This document shows, piece after piece, positions 34,213-45,527 of a DNA stretch of 64,000 bases. This DNA comes from Streptomyces griseorubiginosus. GTDB lineage: Bacteria; Actinomycetota; Actinomycetes; Streptomycetales; Streptomycetaceae. The notes beneath the pieces are model-generated. The model was not told where the DNA came from, made no database searches, and worked only from the letters and a program-made list of their open reading frames with translations. The stretch covers positions 687,328 to 751,327 of the forward strand of contig NZ_KQ948736.1 in assembly GCF_001514195.1 (NCBI RefSeq). Reading direction: 5' to 3'. Within the stretch, counting starts at the first letter, position 1. The number at the start of each line of letters is the position of its first letter. The position numbers and the translations under genes are program-made.

Positions 34213-35502
34213 CTACTGGATGGTGCTCCTCAGAGCGTGTTCGAGGATCGCGGCGCCCTCCTCGGCCTCCGCGACGGTCAGGGACAGCGGCGGGGCGATC
34301 CTGAGAGCACTGGTGTTGTGCCCGCCGCCCTTGCCGAGCAGCAGCCCTTCGGCGCGGGCCGCTTCCAGCACGGCGGCCGCGGCCTGCGGATCGGCCTCGT
34401 CGGTGCCGGGCTTCACCAGTTCGACGCCCAGCATCAGCCCGCGCCCGCGCACCTCCCGTACGCCCGGGACCTGCGCGGCGACGGACCGCAGCCGCTCGAT
34501 CAGCAGCCCGCCGACCCGCCGGGCGTTGCCCTGGAGGTCGTGTTCCAGGAGGTACGACAGGTTGGCGAGCCCGGCCGCCATCGTGATCTGAGTGCCGCCG
34601 AAGGTCGAGATGCTGTTGGAGTCCAGGCAGTTCATGATCTCGGCGCGGGCCACGACCCCGCCGATGGACATGCCGTTGCCGATGCCCTTGGCGAAGGTGA
34701 GGATGTCCGGCGGACCGGACCGCGCGTGTGCCTGCCAGCCCCAGAAGTGGTCGCCGGTGCGGCCCCAGCCGGTCTGCACCTCGTCGGCGATCCACAGGAT
34801 GCCCCGCTCGTTCAGCACCTCGCGGAAGGCTGCGTAGAGGCCGTCGGGCGGGGAGGTGAAGCCGCCGACGCCCTGGATCGGCTCGGCGATCAGGGCCGCG
34901 GGCGGGCGGGTGTGGCCGAGGAGGTCCTTCAGGTCGTCGACGCAGGCCGCGATGAAGTCGTCGTCACTGAGCGCGGCGTACGGGCCGCGGGTGCGCACCC
35001 CGCCGTGGACGTACAGCGTCTGGAGCGGGGACAGCGAGGTGGGCGACCAGCCGCGGTTGCCGGTGATGCCGACCGCGCTGAAGGAGCGGCCGTGGTAGCT
35101 GTTGCGCATCGCCAGGATCGTGTTGCTGCGGCGGTAGGTCGTGGCGAGCAGCAGCGCGGTGTCGTTGGCCTCGGTGCCGGAGGTGGTGAAGAAGACCCGG
35201 GCGTCCGGGATGCCGGACAACTGGGCGATGCGCTCGGCGAGTTCGACCATCGGCCGGTTCAGGTACAGGGTGGAGGAGTGGATGATCCGCCCCGCCTGTT
35301 CGCTGACCGCCTTGGTGATCTCGGGCAGCGCGTGCGCGGTCATCGTGGTGAGGATGCCGCCGAAGAAGTCGAGGTACTTGTTGCCCTCGGAGTCCCAGAC
35401 GTGCCGCCCCTCGCCGTGGGTGATCTCCAGCGGCTCCTCGTAGTAGAGGGCGAGCCAGTCGGGCAGCACGGCGCGGTGGCGTCCCAGCAGGTCCTTGGTC
35501 AC
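34213..35502 (-). CDS. Class III aminotransferase (beta-alanine/beta-aminoisobutyrate type)
   Basis: 429 residues, PLP-dependent. Features: SSTLYLNRPMVELAERIAQL, FFTTSGTEANDTALLLA, YHGRSFSAVG, WIADEVQTGWGRTGDHFW and the Schiff-base Lys in TFAKGIGNGMSIGG. It resembles the AGXT2/beta-alanine--pyruvate branch, so it could take the beta-alanine made by the ureidopropionases to malonate semialdehyde. GTG 35502 overlaps the upstream ureidopropionase stop (GTGA). The PucR gene begins 23 bases after its stop. Confidence 0.92.
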   Translation of the reverse strand: MTKDLLGRHRAVLPDWLALYYEEPLEITHGEGRHVWDSEGNKYLDFFGGILTTMTAHALPEITKAVSEQAGRIIHSSTLYLNRPMVELAERIAQLSGIPDARVFFTTSGTEANDTALLLATTYRRSNTILAMRNSYHGRSFSAVGITGNRGWSPTSLSPLQTLYVHGGVRTRGPYAALSDDDFIAACVDDLKDLLGHTRPPAALIAEPIQGVGGFTSPPDGLYAAFREVLNERGILWIADEVQTGWGRTGDHFWGWQAHARSGPPDILTFAKGIGNGMSIGGVVARAEIMNCLDSNSISTFGGTQITMAAGLANLSYLLEHDLQGNARRVGGLLIERLRSVAAQVPGVREVRGRGLMLGVELVKPGTDEADPQAAAAVLEAARAEGLLLGKGGGHNTSALRIAPPLSLTVAEAEEGAAILEHALRSTIQ

Positions 35503-36341
35503 GGCTGCACCAGCCCTTCGTAGGCGTCGGGGCGGCGGTCCCGGTAGAAGGCCCACTGCTGCCGCACTTCCTCGATGAGGTCGAAGTCCAGGTCGCGGAC
35601 GAGAAGTTCCTCCTCCTTGTCGCTCGCCGTGTCACCGACGAACTGGCCGCGCGGGTCGACGAAGTAGGAGGTGCCGTAGAAGTCGTTGTCGCCGTACTCC
35701 TCGACGCCGACCCGGTTGATGGCGGCGACGAAGTACTCGTTGGCGACGGCGGCCGCGGGCTGCTCCAGGCGCCACAGGTAGGAGGACAGGCCCCGGTGGG
35801 TGGCGGACGGGTTGTAGACGAGCTGGGCGCCGTTGAGGCCCAACTGCCGCCAGCCCTCAGGGAAGTGGCGGTCGTAGCAGATGTAGACGCCGACCTTGCC
35901 CACCGCCGTGTCGAAGACCGGCCAGCCGAGGTTGCCGGGCTTGAAGTAGTACTTCTCCCAGAAGCCCTTGACCTGCGGGATGTGGTGCTTGCGGTACTTG
36001 CCGAGGACGCTGCCGTCGGCGTCGATGACGACCGCGGTGTTGTAGTAGAACCCGGACTGCTCGACCTCGAACACCGGCACCACGATCACCATGCCGGTCT
36101 CGCGGGCGAGTTCCTGCATCCGCGTGGTGGTGGGGCCGTCCGGCACCGGCTCGGCCCAGCGGTAGTGCTCGGGTTCCTGGACCTGGCAGAAGTAGGGGGC
36201 GTTGAAGACTTCCTGGAACCCGATGATCTTCGCGCCCTGTCGGGCCGCCTCGCGGGCGTGCTCCTCGTGTTTCGCCACCATGGAATCGGTGTCGCCGGTC
36301 CAGGTGGCCTGGACCAGAGCGGCACGTACGACGTTGGCCAT
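35499..36341 (-). CDS. Nitrilase-superfamily beta-ureidopropionase-like hydrolase (copy B)
   Basis: 280 residues, collinear with copy A and roughly three-quarters identical by eye. Same triad: Glu44 (GFQEVFNAP), Lys118 (KYRKHHIPQV) and Cys155 (VYICYDRHFPEGW). Two paralogues in one cluster suggest different carbamoyl substrates (for example carbamoyl-beta-alanine and carbamoyl-beta-aminoisobutyrate) or different timing. It is first in its operon and couples to the aminotransferase by a GTGA overlap. A palindromic candidate operator lies just upstream. Confidence 0.93.
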   Translation of the reverse strand: MANVVRAALVQATWTGDTDSMVAKHEEHAREAARQGAKIIGFQEVFNAPYFCQVQEPEHYRWAEPVPDGPTTTRMQELARETGMVIVVPVFEVEQSGFYYNTAVVIDADGSVLGKYRKHHIPQVKGFWEKYYFKPGNLGWPVFDTAVGKVGVYICYDRHFPEGWRQLGLNGAQLVYNPSATHRGLSSYLWRLEQPAAAVANEYFVAAINRVGVEEYGDNDFYGTSYFVDPRGQFVGDTASDKEEELLVRDLDFDLIEEVRQQWAFYRDRRPDAYEGLVQP

Positions 36342-36360
36342 GAGCTGCTCCTTCGGCGGG

Positions 36361-36408
36361 ACGTCAGAGCCTCTACGCCCGTAGATCAGACCGTAGAGGG
36401 ACGAACGT
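36361..36408. promoter_or_regulatory. Candidate operator upstream of the catabolic operon
   Basis: CCTCTACG (36370-36377) and CGTAGAGG (36392-36399) are exact inverted repeats 14 bases apart, with an outer ACGT pair (36361-36364 and 36405-36408). The site is 20-65 bases upstream of the first gene of the aminotransferase/ureidopropionase operon and may bind the PucR protein. Confidence 0.5.
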
Positions 36409-36521
36409 AAGCCTCCTGGAGAGGCTTGCCAAGACCATTGTCGTTAACCCGGCAAGTCGATCACGTTTCACACTCCAGTGGACGAGCGACGTGCCCGGTC
36501 GGCGGGGTCGTGGGGGACCTG

Positions 36522-38654
36522 TCAGGCGGAGAACCCGGCGACGCGCAGGGCGTGCACCAGGTCCCAGTGCCGCTCCTGCGAGACGGCCCTCGCGGCCGCG
36601 AGAAGGAGCGGGACTAGGGTCCGCGGGTCGGGTTCGGCGCTGCGGGCGGCCTCCTCGGGCGTGCGGACGCGGACGTACGCGTCGAGGAGCGCGGAGGCCT
36701 CGCGGCGCCGCCCCTCGCCGAGCAGGGCGAGCACGGCCGCGCCGATCTCCCCGGCGGGCCGCGCGACCCCCTGGCGGAGCATCTGCTCGCCGTCCGCGCC
36801 CCGCCCGGCCGCGACCAGCGCGTCCGCGGCGGCCACCAGCTGCTCGGCGGGCAGTGAGGCGGCCTCCCAGAGCAGGGTCGCCCAGTCGGCGCCGAGCCCG
36901 GCGCGCTGGAGCTCCGCCGCGAGCAGCGGGAAACGGGCGGCGGGCCAGTGGGCGACCTCGACGAGCAGGGCGTGCGCCTCGCCGGTACGGCCCTCGGCGC
37001 GCAGCCTCACCAGCGTCGCTACGGTGTCGGCGGTCTCCCTCGGCGCCGCCGCGTCCTCGGCGCCGCCCGACGCCTTCTGCGCCCGCGTCCGCCCCGGCTG
37101 CCGTACGTCCGTCGTGTCGGCCGCCCCGGCGAACCTCGCCCCACGCGGAGTACGGCCCCGCTTGGCGGGCTCGGCGGGAAGATCCGGTACGGCGGTCGGC
37201 GGTACGACCACGGGGCCGACCTCGGCGTCCGCCTCCCCGGCGAAACGGGCACCACCGCGGCGACGCTTGCGCTGCTTGGCGGTGGGGGGTGCCTCCGGCG
37301 GGGTCTCGGGCTGGGCGTCGGTAAGGGGCGTCCGGTCGGGGGCGGCGGTTCCGGTCGAAGTCTGCTGCGGGGCGTACGCCCGGTCTGGGGCGGCGGTTCC
37401 GGTCGAGGTCTGCTGCGGGGCGTACGCCCGGTCGAACGCGTCGGGGCTGTTCGGGTAGGGGGTGCCGTTTCCGGGGCGGAGGGTTTCGCCGGGTGCGGTT
37501 GGCTGCGGGCCGTATCCGGGGTGGGGTCCTTCGGCGGGCCCGGGGCCGGTGGCTGAAGGGGCGGCCGGTCCGGTGGCCGGGCGCTGCCCCGCGTAGGGGG
37601 TGTCAGCCGCCGCGACCGCGGTGCCGCGCTGCTGGGGCATGGCCGGGAAGCCGGTAGCGGGGGCTCCGGGACGGCCGGCCCCGGCGCTGGGGGTGCGAGC
37701 CGAGTGCCCGCCCGACCAATCGTCGCCCTGCCCCCGCCCATCCGTCGGGGAGCCCTCGCTCATCGGAGCGTCGCCCCAACCGCGGTCCCCACTCTCGCCG
37801 TGCCCGCTCCCGCCTTCCTCTTCGCCCTGATACCCGTGCCCGTGTGCCCCGGAGCCCCCGCTCTCCCGGCCATCGCCCCAGGCCCCGTCGCCCGGTCCAC
37901 CGTGCCCGCTGCTCCCCGGCCCCTCGCCTCCGCGCCCGCTTGTCGCCTCGCCCTCATGCGCGTGCGGCCCGGAGCCGCCGCTCTGCCGGCCGTCGGCCCA
38001 GATCCGCTCGCCGTGCCCGGTACCGCTCAGTCCTGCGCCCGGCTCGCCCTCCCCGAACGCTGCCGTGTCCCCGGTCCGGCCCCGGCGGAAGAATCCGGCG
38101 CCCTCCAGCCGGCCCCGGCGGGCCGCGTCGGCGCGGTCACCCATGGTTCGGCGGTCCAACTCCGCCATGCGGGACTGGAGTTCGGCGCAGCGCCGGACCG
38201 CGCGTTCGTGGTCGTCGCGGGCCCAGGCGAGGTCGAGTCGGAGGGCATCGGCCTCCTCCTGGGTGGCGGCGGCCGCGAGCAGGCGGCCCAGTTCGGCCTG
38301 CCGTTCCGCCGCGTAGCGCTGTTCGCGGAGCATGACGTCGAAGCGGTCACCTAGGGCGTCCCGGCCGCCGGGACGGGCGTCGTGGGCGCTCTGCGCGGCC
38401 GCGTGCAGAGGACGGGCCCGCTCGGCCTCGGCGCGGGCCGCGTCGAGGCCGTACGCCCCGGCCAGGTCCTGGAGGAGCGCCTCCACCACGTCCCAGGGCG
38501 GCACCTCGCGGCCGTCGAGGCACGCTTGCATACCGTCCGGATCGCGCTGCCAGAACACCGCGCACCAGCCGCCGCCCTGGTCCAGACGGGCCAGCACACC
38601 GCTCAGGTAGGCCACGAACTCCCGCACCTGTCCCGGGAGTTGATCCACTGCCAT
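36522..38654 (-). CDS. Low-complexity hypothetical protein
   Basis: 710 residues. Residues 1-60 look like a helix-turn-helix-type fold common at the start of Streptomyces proteins (AYLSGVLARLDQGGGWCAVF, then WDVVEALLQDLAGAYG). About 75-190 is coiled-coil/helical (EEADALRLDLAWARDDHERA). About 200-470 is Gly/Ser/His/Glu and Pro-rich, including a 48-bp tandem repeat and the phrase PPEAPPTAKQRKRRRGGARF. Residues 520-710 return to Ala-rich helical repeats, TPR-like (LVRLRAEGRTGEAHALLVEV). GGGAG eight bases before ATG 38654 supports the start. Function unknown; possibly a DNA-binding scaffold. Confidence 0.75.
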   Translation of the reverse strand: MAVDQLPGQVREFVAYLSGVLARLDQGGGWCAVFWQRDPDGMQACLDGREVPPWDVVEALLQDLAGAYGLDAARAEAERARPLHAAAQSAHDARPGGRDALGDRFDVMLREQRYAAERQAELGRLLAAAATQEEADALRLDLAWARDDHERAVRRCAELQSRMAELDRRTMGDRADAARRGRLEGAGFFRRGRTGDTAAFGEGEPGAGLSGTGHGERIWADGRQSGGSGPHAHEGEATSGRGGEGPGSSGHGGPGDGAWGDGRESGGSGAHGHGYQGEEEGGSGHGESGDRGWGDAPMSEGSPTDGRGQGDDWSGGHSARTPSAGAGRPGAPATGFPAMPQQRGTAVAAADTPYAGQRPATGPAAPSATGPGPAEGPHPGYGPQPTAPGETLRPGNGTPYPNSPDAFDRAYAPQQTSTGTAAPDRAYAPQQTSTGTAAPDRTPLTDAQPETPPEAPPTAKQRKRRRGGARFAGEADAEVGPVVVPPTAVPDLPAEPAKRGRTPRGARFAGAADTTDVRQPGRTRAQKASGGAEDAAAPRETADTVATLVRLRAEGRTGEAHALLVEVAHWPAARFPLLAAELQRAGLGADWATLLWEAASLPAEQLVAAADALVAAGRGADGEQMLRQGVARPAGEIGAAVLALLGEGRRREASALLDAYVRVRTPEEAARSAEPDPRTLVPLLLAAARAVSQERHWDLVHALRVAGFSA
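37334..37429 (-). repeat. Two 48-bp in-frame repeats in the hypothetical protein
   Basis: Units 37334-37381 and 37382-37429 differ at only three positions and encode RAYAPQQTSTGTAAPD twice (16 residues). Confidence 0.9.
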
Positions 38655-38788
38655 CGCTCAACTCCCGTTAGACCGGAGCACTCCAGTGCGTAAGAGAACA
38701 CCAGCAGTGTTACGAACGGGCTACAGGGAGTTTTCAAAGGCGCAGCAGGAGTCTCCCGGGACAACACCGGCCACAGAGAGAACTCCCG

Positions 38789-39040
38789 TCACACGCCCGC
38801 GGCCTCGCACATTCCGGCCAACTCGTCCATGGACAGCCCGAGGGCCCGGGCGAGCGCGGCGACCGTGAAGAACGCCGGGGTCGGCGCCCGCCCGGTCTCG
38901 ATCTTCCTGAGGGTCTCCGCGGAGATCCCGGCACTCGCCGCGACCTCGGTCATGCTGCGGCCGCCACGCGCTTCGCGCAGCAACCGGCCGAGCCGCTCGC
39001 CGCGTTCGCGTTCTTCGGGGGTGAGAGGGGTGCGCACCAT
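38789..39040 (-). CDS. XRE-family DNA-binding regulator
   Basis: 83 residues, a single Cro/CI helix-turn-helix (GRLLREARGGRSMTEVAASA, then GISAETLRKIETGRAPTP) with a short C-terminal helix (ALARALGLSMDELAGM). It is divergent from the methionine aminopeptidase gene. The ATG at 39040 is six bases from a TAGAAT -10 hexamer, so the message may be leaderless. The palindrome between the two starts is a likely binding site for this protein. Confidence 0.88.
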   Translation of the reverse strand: MVRTPLTPEERERGERLGRLLREARGGRSMTEVAASAGISAETLRKIETGRAPTPAFFTVAALARALGLSMDELAGMCEAAGV

Positions 39041-39046
39041 GCCCCC

Positions 39047-39072
39047 ATTCTAATACCGGTATAGTAATTGGC
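39047..39072. promoter_or_regulatory. Divergent leaderless promoters over palindrome ATACCGGTAT
   Basis: ATACCGGTAT (39053-39062) is a perfect palindrome. On the plus strand TATAGT (39060-39065) ends seven bases before ATG 39073. On the minus strand TAGAAT (39052-39047) ends six bases before ATG 39040. The symmetry suggests joint control by the XRE protein. Confidence 0.6.
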
Positions 39073-39840
39073 ATGGTGGAACTGAAGACGGACACATCGA
39101 TGGATGCCATGTACGAGGCGGGACAGGTCGTCGGGCGCGCCCTGACAGCCGTGGAGAAGGCCGCTGACGTGGGCGTATCCCTGCTGGAGTTGGACGAGGT
39201 GGCGCGCGGGGTGCTGCGCGGGGCCGGAGCGTCCTCGCCGTTCCTCGGCTACCGGCCCACCTTTGCCACCACCCCCTTCCCCGCCGTCATCTGCGCCTCC
39301 GTGAACGACGCGATCGTGCACGGCATCCCGAACGACTACCGGCTGCGCGACGGCGACCTCGTCTCGATCGACTGCGGTGCCCAACTCGGCGGCTGGGCGG
39401 GGGACTCGGCGATCAGCTTCACGGTGGGCGCGCCGCGGCCGGAGGACGTACGCATGATCGAGACCGCCGAGCGCGCCCTCGCCGCCGGGATCAGTGCCGC
39501 GGTCGTGGGCAACCGCATCGGGGACATCGCGCACGCGATCGGCTCGGTGTGCCGGGCCGGCGGCTACGGCATCATGGACGACTTCGGCGGGCACGGCATC
39601 GGCCGCCGTATGCACGAGGACCCGCCGGTCCCCAACGAGGGGCGCCCGGGGCGCGGTCTCGCCCTGCGGCACGGCATGGTCCTCGCGCTCGAGCCGATGC
39701 TCATCGCGGGCGGCACGGACGCGTACCGCGAGGAACCGGACGGCTGGACCCTGAAGACGGCCGACGGCTCACGGGCGGCGCACGTCGAGCACACGGTGGC
39801 GATCACCGACGCGGGCCCCCGCGTCCTGACAACACGCTGA
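39073..39840 (+). CDS. map: Type I methionine aminopeptidase
   Basis: 255 residues. It removes the initiator methionine from new proteins. The metal ligands of the family are in place: Asp and Asp in VSIDCGAQLGGWAGDSAISF, His in GGHGIGRRMHEDP, Glu in VLALEPMLIAGG and Glu in AHVEHTVAIT. The N-terminus (MVELKTDTSMDAMYEAGQVV) is typical of actinobacterial secondary MAPs without an SH3-binding extension. The start codon is seven bases after a -10 hexamer, so translation is probably leaderless. The link to the XRE regulator suggests the gene is controlled rather than constitutive. Confidence 0.95.
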   Translation: MVELKTDTSMDAMYEAGQVVGRALTAVEKAADVGVSLLELDEVARGVLRGAGASSPFLGYRPTFATTPFPAVICASVNDAIVHGIPNDYRLRDGDLVSIDCGAQLGGWAGDSAISFTVGAPRPEDVRMIETAERALAAGISAAVVGNRIGDIAHAIGSVCRAGGYGIMDDFGGHGIGRRMHEDPPVPNEGRPGRGLALRHGMVLALEPMLIAGGTDAYREEPDGWTLKTADGSRAAHVEHTVAITDAGPRVLTTR

Positions 39841-40232
39841 ACCCGGCCTCGCAGGACCGCTCCGCGGGCAGGGCGATCAGCCGACAGGGCAAGGCCGGTC
39901 CGCGGGTTGGGCCGGTCCGAGCAGGCCACATCGCAAGCAGGGCAGAGCCGGTCCGCGGGATGGACCGGGCCGCGGGCAGGCCATATCCGCAAGCACGGCA
40001 GAGCCGAGCCGCGGGCTGCGCACGGCCGGTGCCACCGCCCGCGGACCGACCCTGCCCGGCGCTCATGGCTGAAAGTGCCCCGCTCCCCCATCCGTGCGAA
40101 GGTGTAACCGGCTGACACCCGGGTTACCCGGCCCCGGCACGTCGATCAGCGAGGGCGTCCCCGGCCCTCCACCGGTCCGCGCACGGACTCGGCCCGGGGG
40201 GACACCCGCGGGGATGCCGGATGGGAACGCCC
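39841..40232. other. 392-bp intergenic interval with imperfect direct repeats
   Basis: No gene is supported. Two imperfect ~37-bp direct repeats occur, starting AGGCCACATCGCAAGCAGGG (about 39924) and AGGCCATATCCGCAAGCACG (about 39976), each ending in CCGCGGG. The GC-rich stretch resembles a diverged minisatellite. A GTAACC/GGTTAC inverted repeat (40104-40127) lies closer to the clpC-like gene. Confidence 0.6.
40104..40127. promoter_or_regulatory. GTAACC/GGTTAC inverted repeat upstream of the Clp ATPase gene
   Basis: GTAACC (40104-40109) and GGTTAC (40122-40127) are inverted with a 12-base spacer, about 105 bp upstream of the start codon. Possible regulator site; no clear HspR (HAIR) or CIRCE match was seen. 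Confidence 0.35.
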
Positions 40233-42746
<2,514 letters not shown>

Positions 42747-42787
42747 GGGCGCGGGGAACTGCGCGACAAGCCCCCACGCGCCCGCAG
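42747..42787. repeat. Dispersed intergenic element, copy 2
   Basis: GGGGCGCGGGGAACTGCGCG followed by ACAAGCCCCCACGCGCCCGC. It is the reverse-orientation relative of the sequences at 31531 and 60601 and lies between convergent genes, where GGGGGC/GCCCCC-type pairing could terminate both. Confidence 0.75.
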
Positions 42788-42791
42788 ATGA

Positions 42792-44588
42792 CTACGAAGC
42801 GGGCTGGACCACCTGCGCGGACCCCCCACCCCTCCGAACAGTCTCCGCAGCCGCCAGCCACTTCCCCCCAGGCAACCGCTGCACCCCAGTAGCCGCCCCG
42901 ATCTCCGGATTCAGCTTGAACGAGTGCCCAATGGCCTCCAGTTGAGACCGCACCCCACTGCTGTACAACGCCGGCTCCAGCTCCGTCTGCGCAGCGTTCC
43001 GCTGACTCGCCCGGGGCGCCGCGATCGCGTCCACCAACGGCAGCCCGCGGTCCACGAACTCGGTCAACACCTGGAGCACGGTGGTGATGATGGTCGCCCC
43101 ACCGGGCGAACCCAGCGCCACCACCGGCTTGTTGTGCCGGTCGAGCACGATCGTCGGCGAGATCGAGGACCGCGGCCGCTTGCCGGGCCCGGGCAGGTTC
43201 GGGTCGTGCACCGCCGGGTTCGCGGGCACGAAGGAGAAGTCCGTCAGCTCGTTGTTGAGGATGAACCCCCGCCCCGGCACGGTGATCGCGCTGCCGCCGG
43301 TCTGCTCGATGGTCAGCGTGTAGGAGACGACGTTGCCCCACTTGTCGGCGACCGTCAGATGCGTGGTGTTCTCGCCCTCGTACGTCGTCGGGGCCGCCGT
43401 CCCCCGGTCGGCGCAGGCCGCGGGATGCCGCGGGTCGCCGGGCGCCAGCGGACTGGTGAGCACCGCGTCGTCCTTGATGAGGCAGGCCCGCGAGTCGGCG
43501 AACTTCTGCGACAGCAGTTCCTTCGTCGGTACGTCCTCGAAGGCGGGGTCGCCGACCCAGCGACCGCGGTCCGCGAACGCGATCCGGCTGGCCTCGATGA
43601 AGTGGTGCAGGTACTGGACCTCACTGGCCTTCGAAAGGTCGGTGTGTTCCAGGATGTTGAGGGCCTCACCGACCGTGGTGCCGCCGGAGGAGGAGGGGGC
43701 GATGGAGTAGACGCCGAGCCCCCGGTAGGAGGTCCTGGTCGGCTTCTGGAGCTTGGCCCGGTAGGCGGCGAGGTCCTTCTCGGTGAGGTCTCCCGGGCGG
43801 GCGTTCCAGCCGGAGGCCGGGTCCACCGGAGGGTGGTTCACGGTGTCGACGATGTCGTCGCCGAGGTCGCCGTGGTAGATCGCGCCGACACCCTTGCGCG
43901 CCAACTCGGCGTAGGTGCGGGCGAGATCGGGGTTCTTGAAGGTCGATCCGACGACCGGGAGCTGCCCGCCGGGCAGGAACAGCTTCGCGGTGTCGGGGAA
44001 GTACCGGAACCGTGTCTCGTTGGAGGCGGTCTGCGAGCGGAAGGTGTCGTCCACGACGAACCCGTCCCGCGCGATCCGCTCGGCCGGCTTGAGGACCGTT
44101 CCGAGGGATCTGCTGCCCCACTTGCCGAGCGCGGTGGCCCAGGTGGCCGGTGTGCCCGGTGTGCCGACGCTCAGTCCGCTGCTGACGGCGTCGGCGAAGG
44201 CGAGCGGCTTGCCGTTCTCCACGAAGAGGTCGGAGCCGGCGCTCAGCGGTGCCGTCTCGCGGCCGTCGATGGTGTGGACCGTACGGGACTTGGCGTCGTA
44301 GTAGACGAAGTAGCCGCCCCCGCCGATACCGGAGGAGTACGGCTCGGTGACGCCGAGCGCGGCGGCGGTGGCGACGGCCGCGTCGACCGCGTTGCCGCCC
44401 TTCCTGAGGACTTCGATACCGGCGGCGGAGGCGTCCGCGTCGACACTGGAGACGGCACCCCCGTAGCCGACGGCGACGGGTGTTTTCTGCGGTGCCGAGG
44501 TGGCCTGCGGCGGCGCTGCCGCCCCCACCGACACCACGGCGGCCGAGACCGCCAGGACCGACAGTTTCCGCGCGACAGGGCGACGCAT
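42792..44588 (-). CDS. ggt: Secreted gamma-glutamyltransferase
   Basis: 598 residues from ATG 44588, preceded by GGAGG. A signal peptide (MRRPVARKLSVLAVSAAVVS, cleavage near AAA/ATS) exports it. The N-terminal half has GGNAVDAAVATAAALGVTEP and YSSGIGGGGYFVYY. The autocleavage/nucleophile Thr408 is the first Thr of ENTTHLTVADKWGNVVSYT. GSPGGATIITTVLQVLTEF and the two-Ser region PRSSISPT line the glutamate pocket. The enzyme probably cleaves gamma-glutamyl compounds such as glutathione outside the cell. It stands alone and converges on the Clp ATPase gene. Confidence 0.94.
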   Translation of the reverse strand: MRRPVARKLSVLAVSAAVVSVGAAAPPQATSAPQKTPVAVGYGGAVSSVDADASAAGIEVLRKGGNAVDAAVATAAALGVTEPYSSGIGGGGYFVYYDAKSRTVHTIDGRETAPLSAGSDLFVENGKPLAFADAVSSGLSVGTPGTPATWATALGKWGSRSLGTVLKPAERIARDGFVVDDTFRSQTASNETRFRYFPDTAKLFLPGGQLPVVGSTFKNPDLARTYAELARKGVGAIYHGDLGDDIVDTVNHPPVDPASGWNARPGDLTEKDLAAYRAKLQKPTRTSYRGLGVYSIAPSSSGGTTVGEALNILEHTDLSKASEVQYLHHFIEASRIAFADRGRWVGDPAFEDVPTKELLSQKFADSRACLIKDDAVLTSPLAPGDPRHPAACADRGTAAPTTYEGENTTHLTVADKWGNVVSYTLTIEQTGGSAITVPGRGFILNNELTDFSFVPANPAVHDPNLPGPGKRPRSSISPTIVLDRHNKPVVALGSPGGATIITTVLQVLTEFVDRGLPLVDAIAAPRASQRNAAQTELEPALYSSGVRSQLEAIGHSFKLNPEIGAATGVQRLPGGKWLAAAETVRRGGGSAQVVQPAS

Positions 44589-44732
44589 CCTTACCTCCAG
44601 TCCAGGACCGTCCGCGCAGCGTAACCACATCCCAGGGGCACCGACACCCCTCCTCGGTGGAGGTGTCATGCGAATGCCACACTTCGAACACCGGTACGTA
44701 GCAGTGCCGTCGGGCCGCTAGCATGCGCGCAC

Positions 44733-45491
44733 ATGAACGACGACGTGCGCAACATCGTCCTCGGCGTGGTGGCGGCGGGCATCAGCGCCGCACTCGGCTG
44801 GCTTGCCCGGACGTATCTGTGGAAGCGGAAACTCCGCCGCAAGCAGGCGTTCTTCGGGCTGCCGGACAACTCCGAGTCGCTGCTGGTCGTCAACCGCGGG
44901 GCGAGCGGGCCGGACCTGGCCGTGATGCGCTACGACGTGTTCGCGCTGCTCGAACTCGCAGCGCTCATCAAGGACTGCAACGCCCACGCCCAGGTCCTCC
45001 CGCATGACGCGGCACGCCAGGGCTTCGGCGAGCGCACCGAGTTCTGCGTGGGCGGCCCGGCCTCCAACCGCCGTATGGCAGCCCACCTTTCCTCCCTGCT
45101 GCCGGGCGTCCGGGTGAACGTCGACGCCGATCCGAGTCCCGATCGCGGCGCCTTCCAGATCGGCACCGAGCGCTACCGGGTGGAGGTCGGCAAGTCCGAG
45201 TACGCCCTGCTCGCCCGGCTGACCGTGGACCAGAGCAACGGCACCCGGCCGGTGTTCCTCTTCTGCGGTCAGACCGCGATCACCAACCAGGCCACGACCC
45301 GCTACCTCGCCCGGAACCAGGAGCGGTTGACCAGGAAGTACGGTGACAGCACCTTCGTGCTGCTGCTGAAGGTGGTCAACTCCGGGGCCTACGGGCCGGA
45401 TGTCGTGGAACTGGTCGCGGACGTGACCCGCGAGGCCAAGACGCCCCTCCCGGCAGTCACGGCTCCACGGAACTCGCACCGCGCCTCCTGA
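44733..45491 (+). CDS. N-terminally anchored protein of unknown function
   Basis: 252 residues. One transmembrane helix at the N-terminus (NIVLGVVAAGISAALGWL) followed by a basic stretch (KRKLRRK) places the rest in the cytoplasm. The soluble part is alpha/beta: SLLVVNRGASGPDLAVMRYD, DVFALLELAALIKDC, then a Rossmann-like strand/Gly element (VFLFCGQTAITNQATTRYLA) and DSTFVLLLKVVNSGAYGPDV. I do not recognise the family; the layout recalls membrane-tethered nucleotide- or ligand-binding domains. It is preceded by a 140-bp gap and followed by the CocE-like gene, same strand, 116 bp later. Confidence 0.75.
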   Translation: MNDDVRNIVLGVVAAGISAALGWLARTYLWKRKLRRKQAFFGLPDNSESLLVVNRGASGPDLAVMRYDVFALLELAALIKDCNAHAQVLPHDAARQGFGERTEFCVGGPASNRRMAAHLSSLLPGVRVNVDADPSPDRGAFQIGTERYRVEVGKSEYALLARLTVDQSNGTRPVFLFCGQTAITNQATTRYLARNQERLTRKYGDSTFVLLLKVVNSGAYGPDVVELVADVTREAKTPLPAVTAPRNSHRAS

Positions 45492-45527
45492 ATTGCTTCA
45501 CAGCACAACAATCGTTACTCCCACGTA

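Noticed and set aside
42924..44624. 566-codon plus-strand frame
   Set aside because: Antisense of the secreted gamma-glutamyltransferase.
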